Source of the DNA: Perkinsus olseni
Taxonomy: Eukaryota; Perkinsozoa; Perkinsida; Perkinsidae
Assembly: GCA_013115135.1 (NCBI GenBank)
Contig: JABANP010000871.1
Coordinates: forward strand, 1 to 13,842
Direction: 5' to 3'
Length of the DNA: 13,842 nucleotides
This document shows, piece by piece, positions 1-5,951 of the stretch; the stretch's first letter is position 1, and each line of letters opens with the position of its first letter. The notes below the pieces were generated by a model. It worked only from the letters and a program-made list of their open reading frames with translations, was not told where the DNA came from and searched no databases. A program made the position numbers and the translations under genes.

Positions 1-912
1 GGATCCAACAGGGCTCTATTCGCTTCAAGGCCGTATAGCTGCCAGCACCACCGAACTAGGAGAGAAACTGCTCCGCCCGAATGATCCACGCCACGGATCA
101 TTATCAAACCAGTGATATACGTGACGACTCGGCAATAGCTCTAGGGCCCCTGGCCTCTCAGCCTCTCGTGAACACTCGGTCATACGTGCATGGGAGCTAA
201 CGGATACCCGCTAGGTCCGTAGGACCCTAACCCTCCCGGAAGAGAAAAATGAGATCTTGGGGTGGACGCCTCGCCTGACGAAGTTCAGCCAGCCCTGCGC
301 TGACAGGGTACGCCGCGCGCGCTGGCAGGATCGGTCAAGAAGCGCATCAAGTTTCTGGACTCATGGCGGCTCGACTCGTGCTGAGCTGGAAATACAAACG
401 TTACTGAGAGCGTAGCCGATACGCAAGCTTGCCATCAGGCTGCGCTCTCTCGTGGGACGCCGCTGGGGTAGCTCACAGCAGCTCCGTTGGATCTGGAACT
501 CAGTGATGACCCTCGTCCGACGTCTCGGCGCTCCAACGCTGTCACCGCCGCGGGAAAGAGTGGTCTCGAGAGTGTCTACAGCTTCCAGGCTTTCATGGGG
601 GCGGCTGGATGTGGGAGCGCTGAAAAGCACTGACCGACATGGGTCATGTACCGAATCAGCGGGCTGAAACCGATTTCGAATCTGTCCGCGTACGCGCTTC
701 CAAGCAATGGCTCCACCGGACTACGACATCAGTAAGGTTGAGACGGCGTCCTGTGGCGCGTTGGGCACGGCGATGCTGAACTCCAAAAGATATGAATCTC
801 AGATCGTTTGCATATCCAGCGAAACCGTGCGAGGCGATTACGGCCCACTCGCAGTCATAAGTGATGGTCAGGTAGATAAACCTCTCTTCTGCTAAGAGGC
901 ACATATTCTGCG
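1..912. other. Region without a supportable gene
   Basis: Several short overlapping ORFs exist on both strands, but none has a recognisable domain, signal peptide or convincing splice sites. An 8-bp-arm hairpin with a 7-nt loop lies at 80-102 (arm AATGATCC), the same geometry as the one at 11489-11511. A single CCCTAACCCT-like string near 226-235 is too short to be telomeric. An even 10-bp palindrome GCAAGCTTGC lies near 423-432. Confidence 0.5.
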
Positions 913-1383
913 ATGGTAGTAAAATCGAGGGTGGGTCTAACTGGGCGCACTCGATCGGGCGCCGTCGAGCTGACGCCATCCGGTAGAGAAAATGCGGTAG
1001 CGTGGTCCTCGCATACGAGGCCACCGGATCACGCCACCGTTACGCAAGGCGAGCTTCGAGGGATCGAGGCTGCCTTATCCAGATTGGATGGTGGGATGCC
1101 GGAATACCGCTACTGTGGCACTGAGGTAGAATCTTCCGCCATCACACCCGGTGCTCCCGCTGGCGGAGGTGGAGAGCTTGCCTGGAGTAAAGAGACGCCC
1201 TGGATGCAAATCCATACGGTACGAGCAGAGCTGTTGGCGTCAAACCACGATGATGTTCGCACGCTGGATGGAAAGCTACGCGGAAGATGTGGCCGGCATC
1301 CCGCTGGCCTTGCGGCGCTAGGGATATCGGGATGCCGAAAGCATCCTACTGGTGGCGGCTGGAGTCCTCTGCTTCCACCTTGA
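913..1383 (+). CDS. Hypothetical ORF, 156 codons, unsupported
   Basis: This is the longest ATG-started frame in the first 1.8 kb. The middle part (residues about 45-125) has a normal-looking amino-acid mix with two cysteines, a glycine/proline-rich stretch and an acidic segment. The C-terminus is rich in Gly, Arg and Cys and reads like chance translation. I recognise no domain, signal peptide or membrane segment. A frame this long is not rare by chance in 14 kb of mid-GC DNA. It may hold one exon of a larger gene or be non-coding; it ends where the hairpin-dense stretch begins. Confidence 0.2.
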   Translation: MVVKSRVGLTGRTRSGAVELTPSGRENAVAWSSHTRPPDHATVTQGELRGIEAALSRLDGGMPEYRYCGTEVESSAITPGAPAGGGGELAWSKETPWMQIHTVRAELLASNHDDVRTLDGKLRGRCGRHPAGLAALGISGCRKHPTGGGWSPLLPP

Positions 1384-1838
1384 CACTGTCCCTCACCAGT
1401 GTCTATCAGGAGACATAGAGAGGAGACAGAGTCCTCAATGATGAGGAAAGCTCTACTCGCTATTTACCCACTAGACGAAGACAGAAGAACGCTGGAAGAG
1501 GGCAGTCCCTCTTGAACACTGATCTGACGGTAAACCCACAGTCGGTTACCGACTGAATGAACCAGCGTTTCTCACAGATATCCTAGAATCCTGCCAGCGG
1601 ACTAGCGATAGTCTGCCGTTCTGCAACCCCTAGCAGTCTTTCCTCGCTGAACGATTATTGGAAGAGTCTTTGTGTGAGCCGATGACCGATCATGCTGATG
1701 GCGGAGAATCTCCACCTGAGATCATCAACGAGCTGTTAGGAAAGGCATGATGAAGCTGATACTGAACAGGTCACTGTTGACGGCATTGTGGAGATTTGTG
1801 GGACGCCGTCACTGAAACAGTCACACACGTCAGTGACG
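1382..1838. repeat. Hairpin-dense intergenic stretch
   Basis: At least eight perfect or near-perfect short inverted repeats lie in about 450 bases. They are 1382-1403 (7-bp arms, 8-nt loop), 1433-1448 (arms TCCTCA, 4-nt loop), 1496-1513 (arms AAGAGGG, 4-nt loop), 1539-1555 (8-bp arms, 1-nt centre), 1597-1616 (8 pairs including one G-T, loop gcga), about 1706-1716 (5-bp arms, 1-nt centre), 1778-1811 (7-bp arms TGACGGC, long loop) and 1807-1838 (8-bp arms CGTCACTG, 16-nt loop). No ORF is convincing here. The arms are unrelated in sequence from one hairpin to the next, so this is neither a tandem array nor a CRISPR. Confidence 0.7.
1539..1555. repeat. Odd palindrome, 8-bp arms, 1-nt centre
   Basis: Arm CAGTCGGT is followed by one T and then the exact reverse complement of the arm. 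It lies in intergenic DNA between two other hairpins. Confidence 0.9.
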
Positions 1839-1846
1839 TGACGTCA
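1839..1846. promoter_or_regulatory. CRE core (TGACGTCA) upstream of a secreted-protein gene
   Basis: The palindromic octamer TGACGTCA sits inside the longer palindrome CGTGACGTCACG, about 100 bp upstream of the ATG at 1947. TGACGTCA is the classical bZIP (ATF/CREB-type) binding site. It is followed by more GTCAC half-sites in the adjacent microsatellite. Regulation of the downstream gene is inference; the octamer could simply belong to the repeat tract. Confidence 0.4.
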
Positions 1847-1850
1847 CGAG

Positions 1851-1874
1851 CGTCACGTCACGTCACGTCACGTC
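1851..1874. repeat. Pentanucleotide microsatellite (CGTCA)n
   Basis: Four perfect CGTCA units plus a partial fifth. Upstream (1826-1850) the same letters appear in the opposite orientation (GTGAC), so tract and flank can fold together. The tract ends about 70 bp before the ATG at 1947 and could alter promoter spacing. Confidence 0.85.
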
Positions 1875-1946
1875 TTCATGCTGCATGCACGCAACACTTC
1901 TACCCCAATTGATTTGATCAGCCAGGATTTTCTCTCAAGCTATCTC

Positions 1947-2393
1947 ATGAATCCTTCAACCATCGTCCAGACTCTCGTCGCTGCCGCGCTGATGATGACC
2001 ATCGCCGGAGCCGTTCCGGAGAATTGGATTTTCACCAGCACAATTTCGGGTATATGCTTCATGGTGGGGTGGCCTCCCAAAGATCCCGGTCCTATTGTAA
2101 GCTATTATGCGGGCTGTCCCCATGGGGGAGCTACCGCGTTCAACCTCGAGGTTATCGAGAGCCCAAGGAACACCTTCACACTCAATCTCACGGACGAGCA
2201 GACCGCGACTGAGTACAACAGTTTCATCGAGGAAACCAGAAAGACGTTGAGGACGTCTTGCCCGACGGTCCTCAAGATTATGGATAGTGATATGGAGAAG
2301 ATCATTTATGAGCCAACCCCCGGGAATGAGACTCTCGAGATCTCCATCGGCTCTATTCAGAGGACCTTCACCCTTGGAGATTGCCCTTACTGA
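1947..2393 (+). CDS. Small secreted protein, 148 aa
   Basis: A single-exon gene. The frame also has an ATG at 1878, but I chose 1947 because it places a classical signal peptide at the N-terminus: a short polar start, a hydrophobic core (LVAAALMM around residues 10-17) and likely cleavage after an Ala near residues 21-23. The mature part of about 125 residues has four cysteines (motifs ICF, GCP, SCP, DCP), which could form two disulfides, and two possible N-glycosylation sites (NLT, NET). No known domain is recognised. A block reading T-L-x-L-x-DE followed by a Tyr, a basic helix and SCP resembles the corresponding block of the protein at 3849-4289 (S-L-D-V-x-DE, Tyr, RKFAQLCP), so the two may be distant relatives. 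An apoplastic effector-type role is inference from size, secretion and cysteines. Confidence 0.75.
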   Translation: MNPSTIVQTLVAAALMMTIAGAVPENWIFTSTISGICFMVGWPPKDPGPIVSYYAGCPHGGATAFNLEVIESPRNTFTLNLTDEQTATEYNSFIEETRKTLRTSCPTVLKIMDSDMEKIIYEPTPGNETLEISIGSIQRTFTLGDCPY

Positions 2394-2784
2394 GTGACCC
2401 ATGCGTGGAGGGCAGTCCTCGATCGTGATCGATTCTATTTGCTTTAGGCAAAGACGTGTCAAGCTGCCTTGCAGTGCCAACGGTAGTGGCACGCCACAAG
2501 TTTTTACCACTCCTTCTGTAAGCCAAATCCAATTTCACGGTTAGGTCCTTGAGTTGTGAGTCAGCGATATGGGCAGGACGCCGGAATCACCGGCGAAAGT
2601 GAGATCGCAGGCAGGACTTCGCAGAGTTAAAGTTGGAGGCCCCTGTGAGCAGGGGTTCTAAGTGGCATTAAGGTGTCACAAGGACCATCAGGGCCACAGC
2701 GGACTACCTCCGTTCTTGTTGGTAAACAGGCCTGTCGCCGAGCAGGGACGTAGTGCTGGCAGGCGTTCGATTTGTGGGGCTGGC

Positions 2785-2799
2785 AGCCAGCCGCTGGCT
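2785..2799. repeat. Odd palindrome, 7-bp arms, overlapping a second inverted repeat
   Basis: Arm AGCCAGC, centre C, then its reverse complement. Its left arm is also the right half of the inverted repeat at 2778-2792 (arm GGCTGG, 3-nt loop), giving three alternating copies of one short arm. Confidence 0.85.
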
Positions 2800-2947
2800 T
2801 CCCAAGTACAAGAATTCCTATCTTGAAGGTAGAAGTAGTTTCACACGACACATTCGCCTAATAACAGCTGCGCATCACTACGAACGCAGAGCCCGTCTGT
2901 CCCGGGGGATTACCCCGTCTCCCTGTGCGCACGTGCTGTATCATGGC

Positions 2948-2962
2948 GACGCCTCAGGCGTC
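2948..2962. repeat. Odd palindrome, 7-bp arms, 1-nt centre
   Basis: Arm GACGCCT, centre C, then its exact reverse complement. Intergenic, about 130 bp upstream of the first tandem secreted-protein copy. Confidence 0.85.
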
Positions 2963-3015
2963 ACGATCGTCTAAAAGTCTCGGAACTCCGATGATCCACA
3001 AGCGCTGAAGGCGTA

Positions 3016-3068
3016 TTCGTGGCTTCGACACACGAAGGGCACCCAACGGAACTAAGGTCCGTGTGCCC
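3016..3068. repeat. Two abutting perfect hairpins in the 5' flank of copy 1
   Basis: The first hairpin is 3016-3036 (arm TTCGTG, 9-nt loop). The second is 3037-3068: outer arm GGGCAC, inner arm ACGGA, 7-nt loop, and a 3-nt bulge on one side, 11 paired bases in all. The aligned flank of copy 2 (from about 3771) has the same length without gaps from 3029 to 3080 but lacks both hairpins. It forms a different one at 3769-3785. Confidence 0.8.
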
Positions 3069-3074
3069 CCAATC

Positions 3075-3093
3075 TTCAGGGATATCATTTAAA
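3075..3093 (+). promoter_or_regulatory. Conserved pre-ATG motif shared by both tandem copies
   Basis: TTCAGGGATATCATTT lies directly before the ATG here. Copy 2 has TTCAGGGTTATAATTT at 3830-3845, just before its ATG at 3849. The string may be a 5' UTR or initiator element, or may simply be retained from the duplication. Confidence 0.4.
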
Positions 3094-3566
3094 ATGAACA
3101 TTTCTGTTGTTCTGGTCGTCCTGGTGCTAGCCTACTTCCCCCCAGTTGTTGCCCTCAAGAACAGCGGGCCTCCTGCGGACGGAGTCGCCTCTGAGCCTTA
3201 CGGCGGTGATTCACCGCCGGTGAATATACCGTCACATACGGTGCACCGTCTTTCCTCAGCATGAACACCACGGTCAACTCTGACAAGAAGACCATTCGCA
3301 TCGCATTCGTCTGTGAGCATGAACTTCACGGCTTTGATCAGGAGCTGGACTACAAAGTACGCGGGGCCGGCAGCGAGGCCACACTCGACATCTACCACGG
3401 GTCGCGCTACTACGGACCCCTGATACTCGCGTTCGCCCAACTCTGCCCCAAGTTCGGGAATGGCCAACCTGTATTCCCAGATCTAACCTACTTCGACGTT
3501 GATGGTGGCTCGACTATTATGACAACTGTCGCTGGAGTAGGTTTAGCTCTGGAGAGACGCAGTTGA
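3094..3566 (+). pseudogene. Frameshifted tandem copy of a small secreted-protein gene
   Basis: The ATG at 3094 opens a good signal peptide (hydrophobic core VVLVVLVLAYF, cleavage near VVA at about residue 20). The frame stops at 3262-3264 after 56 residues. The rest of the protein continues in another frame to the TGA at 3564-3566 and keeps the same two-cysteine core as the intact copy at 3849-4289. Relative to that copy, about 38 extra bases sit between a shared GACGG and a shared GTCACATAC. With a 6-base difference elsewhere, this shifts the frame by two. The extra bases contain the perfect odd palindrome at 3201-3219. No GT...AG pair of plausible length removes the insertion, so I read this as a mutation, not an intron. 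A shorter product from the ATG at 3261 would lack a signal peptide. Confidence 0.75.
3201..3219. repeat. Odd palindrome, 9-bp arms, inside the frameshifting insertion
   Basis: Arm CGGCGGTGA, centre T, then its exact reverse complement. It is absent at the same place in the sister copy and lies within the insertion that breaks the reading frame. Confidence 0.9.
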
Positions 3567-3652
3567 GCAAGGACTGGTCCATCCTAGATCAATCTTTATT
3601 TCATATCTTTTCAACTTACGATGAATCCTGTCGCGTTCGTGCGGAATAACGC

Positions 3653-3848
3653 CCAGACCACTGCTGATAGGCAGTGTCCCCGAGGACAACGCCATTGTGC
3701 CAGTACGCAGTCATTTTCAACACCGTCTAGCAGTACCGCCACTTCGAGGCTGTACATCAGCAGAGGGATGTCGAGGGCTTCGACACACGGAGGGAATCCA
3801 AAGGAACCCCCATCCATGTTCTCCTAATATTCAGGGTTATAATTTCGA
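3653..3848. other. Spacer between tandem copies, with hairpins
   Basis: No gene. It holds a small hairpin near 3675-3688 (arms TGTCC, loop ccga) and a perfect one at 3769-3785 (arm TGTCGA, loop gggct). The latter is at the position aligned with the 3016-3036 hairpin of copy 1 but pairs differently. Confidence 0.6.
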
Positions 3849-4289
3849 ATGAGCATGCCTGTCGCCCTGGTCGTCTTGGTGCTAGCCTACTTCTCCCCTG
3901 TTGTTGCCCTTCTCAACTACACCGGGCCTCCCAAACCTCCCGACGGGGTTTTTAACGTCACATACGGGGCACCGTCTTTCCTCAGCATGAACGCTACGAC
4001 CAATTCTGACCAGAGGACCATTCGTATCGCATTCGTCTGTGAGCATGAACCCAATGGTTATGATGAGGAATTGAAGTACAAAGTATGGGGTGGCGGTGGC
4101 AAGTTCTCACTCGACGTCAAAGACGAGTCGGTCTATTACGGTTCCATGATACGCAAGTTCGCCCAGCTCTGCCCTAAGTTCGGGAATGGTCAACCTGTGG
4201 CGCCAGATTTGGCGTACTTCGATGGTGATGCCAATTTTATGGAAACAACTGTCGCCGGGATGCGTGTAAGATTGGAGAGGAGCAGTTGA
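3849..4289 (+). CDS. Small secreted protein, 146 aa (intact tandem copy)
   Basis: A single-exon gene. The N-terminus is a signal peptide (core ALVVLVLAYF, cleavage likely after VVA near residue 20). The mature part of about 126 residues starts with a Pro/Gly/Asn-rich segment carrying possible N-glycosylation sites (NYT, NVT, NAT). It continues with a predicted beta-rich core that has two cysteines (VCEHE and LCPKF), enough for one disulfide. There is no membrane segment after the signal peptide. A second ATG two codons downstream could also serve as the start. No family is recognised. The copy at 3094-3566 is a broken duplicate, and the protein at 1947-2393 may be a distant relative, so this looks like a local cluster of secreted proteins. 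An effector-like role is inference. Confidence 0.8.
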   Translation: MSMPVALVVLVLAYFSPVVALLNYTGPPKPPDGVFNVTYGAPSFLSMNATTNSDQRTIRIAFVCEHEPNGYDEELKYKVWGGGGKFSLDVKDESVYYGSMIRKFAQLCPKFGNGQPVAPDLAYFDGDANFMETTVAGMRVRLERSS

Positions 4290-4293
4290 GCAA

Positions 4294-4309
4294 GGACTAT
4301 TAATAGTCC
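4294..4309. repeat. Perfect 16-bp palindrome in the 3' flank of copy 2
   Basis: GGACTATT followed directly by its reverse complement, just after the stop codon. The aligned site in copy 1 (about 3571-3580) reads GGACTGGTCC, where the outer GGAC/GTCC arms are kept and the centre differs. It could act in RNA 3' end structure, but the change in arm length between copies suggests local inverted copying. Confidence 0.8.
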
Positions 4310-5564
4310 ACCTTAGACTAATCTTTTTTTCGGATTTTTCACCTTACGATAATCCCGTCGCCTGCGTGCGTGATAACGCTCTGAAGCGTGCTGACATTAG
4401 ATGTTTGAATGGAGTTAGGTTAGCCGACTTTGAGGATGAAAAGTCCGATGTAGGCTGGACCAGCTATCAAGGCTTGGCAACCTCGAATCCCACCTTTTCA
4501 CCCCTGAGGAGTTCTTGAGTTAGCTGTAGTGATGTGAAGTTACCTTCAGGAAACTACACTGCGACTAGTGCAGAATGGTCTGGTGAGCGTCGCTCACTGA
4601 GCGAAGGCTCGATCCGTAGGCAAACAAGGAGGGCAGACTTCAACATGTCAGCAGAGTACAATACCATCTCTACGTGGGCCACTTCCATTCAGGTGGCCAC
4701 GCGACGGACTGTGAGCCCTGCAGAATGAGGCGGGTCCGAGGGCGCATGATCAGAACCCAAGGCATACCGACCCCCGTGGTCAGCGCCATTGAGCCACTGC
4801 CGGTCATATTCGCCGGGACCGTGAATCCATTCCGAGACTTCCGAACTGGAGAAAAGCGTCGAAGGCGGCCCCCTCTCGAGAAGCCACTGAAGCCAGGACA
4901 TTGGATGTCCGGCGCCGCCCACTTTTCATGGGGGGGTCTCTGTGAAAATGATACCCAATACCGATCGCCTCTCATTTTAAATCTCAGGACTCTGTGAAGA
5001 GCGATAATCGTGTACTCTACCCTCCAGTGGCAATTAAATTTAGAAAACCCAATTCCCCGGCGGGAAAAATACTCAAGATTCCCGTGTAAGATCCCTTCAG
5101 TTCGACCTTTCCCGAGAGAATCCCGCGTAACACGACCGTATCTTACCGTAAGCAGCTACGTACGTGCTGGTCCATATTGGCCGTCCGTTGAAGCGATATT
5201 CTGCACCACAACTGAGATGGGGTCAACACAATCGTCTATTGAAGCTCGACCGACGGCACTGTACTCACAGAATCCCACAGCGTTGATGATATCCCTCATT
5301 CTGGCTCAGTGCAGACTGGACGCATTCGAGAAGGTCATAAGGCACGGAGTTGACGATTATCGAACTACTGAGAAGACATTGAATACTGACCGCCCATGAA
5401 GGATCGCGGCAGCACGACGCCTATTTCATGACGATAAAGAATATCGAGCGACTCGACTCGGGGTCCGAGTGCCCGATGAAAGCTCTCCGGACCACAACCA
5501 TCCCGTAACATCAGCCCAAGCTTGCCAACTCAGAACACAGAGAGATGAAACATGACCAAGCTCT
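4310..5564. other. Region without a supportable gene; several inverted repeats
   Basis: ORFs of about 100 codons occur on both strands (4674-4997 and 4670-4975), and a 130-codon plus-strand frame runs 5010-5399 but starts with GTG. None has recognisable domains, and chance frames of this length are expected. Inverted repeats include 4374-4387 or so (arms ACGCT), 4433-4452 or so (arms GACTTT), 4583-4604, an imperfect pair about 4675-4708, 4896-4910 (arms GGACAT, 3-nt loop) and 5456-5470 (arms ACTCGG, 3-nt loop). Confidence 0.55.
4583..4604. repeat. Two overlapping odd palindromes (three alternating arms)
   Basis: GTGAGCG-T-CGCTCAC (4583-4597) overlaps TCGCTCA-C-TGAGCGA (4590-4604). One short arm thus appears three times in alternating orientation, each time separated by one base. 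Similar triple layouts occur at 2778-2799 and 12834-12855. Confidence 0.85.
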
Positions 5565-5920
5565 TCACGTTAAAAACATCTCTTTGGTACGCAAGGGCCG
5601 AGCTTCCGCCTCTCCCGTGTGAACAATCATAACTGTAGCACTCGTGGGCAACCCAATCATGATTCGTCGTAGCACCGACTCAACCTCCCGCGCCCCACTG
5701 AATGCTGACCTCACCAGGCCCCGAATATCCTCCTCAGCCGTCTGGTCACCCATCGGATCGAACACGCCTGCGAGAAATCAGAAAAACCTCGGCAAAGGAG
5801 CCCAGCTGAACCGTCGCAAAGTCGAGTGATGCTTCATATAAATCATGCCACTGTACACTCCTCAAACCATCGACATGCCAATTCTACCGAGGACGTACCT
5901 CCACCAAGGGAAACATGCAT
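5565..5920 (-). CDS. Hypothetical gene or 3' exons, two exons
   Basis: The long exon (5767 down to 5565) encodes about 67 residues ending in TGA. It starts at an intron acceptor with a good branch site (TTTTTCTGATTTCTCGCAG). A strong donor (GTACGT) at 5898 gives a 131-nt intron (5768-5898), which joins in frame to a short exon with an ATG at 5920. The protein begins with a Gly-rich turn. It then has an acidic helix (AEEDIRGLV), an Arg/Glu-rich helix (REVESVLRR) and a hydrophobic strand (ATVMIVHTG), the look of a small folded domain. No family is recognised. Only 31 bases separate this ATG from the stop codon of the next exon upstream (5952). The two sets may therefore be one gene, with an extra intron ending at TGACTGACTCAG. 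Confidence 0.45.
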
Positions 5921-5951
5921 GAGCGTCACTGAGTCAGTCACCCGCCACCGG

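Larger units (their letters stand above)
2394..3015. repeat. Intergenic stretch with many short hairpins
   Basis: No convincing gene. Perfect inverted repeats include 2477-2495 or so (arms GTGCCA, 7-nt loop), 2579-2595 (arms CGCCGG, 5-nt loop), 2640-2655 (arms CCCCTG, loop tgag), 2778-2792 (arms GGCTGG, loop cag), 2785-2799 and 2948-2962. The last two are odd palindromes with 1-nt centres. The arms are unrelated to each other. Confidence 0.7.
3021..3652 (+). repeat. Tandem duplication, unit 1
   Basis: This unit and about 3776-4380 are homologous along their length: 5' flank, coding region and 3' flank, ending at a shared ATAACGC string. The offset is 755 bp at both the flank and the start codon. 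Differences cluster at positions that form hairpins in one copy or the other. Confidence 0.85.

Noticed and set aside
226..235. Telomere-like CCCTAACCCT
   Set aside because: Less than two units and no tandem run.
656..1024. Minus-strand 122-codon ORF as a gene
   Set aside because: Overlaps equally plausible plus-strand frames, with no motif, signal peptide or splice support.
1382..1880. CRISPR array or tandem repeat
   Set aside because: The hairpins have unrelated arms and irregular spacing, with no repeated unit other than the CGTCA microsatellite.
5010..5399. 130-codon plus-strand ORF as a gene
   Set aside because: GTG start, no domain, and a length that is expected by chance in this window.
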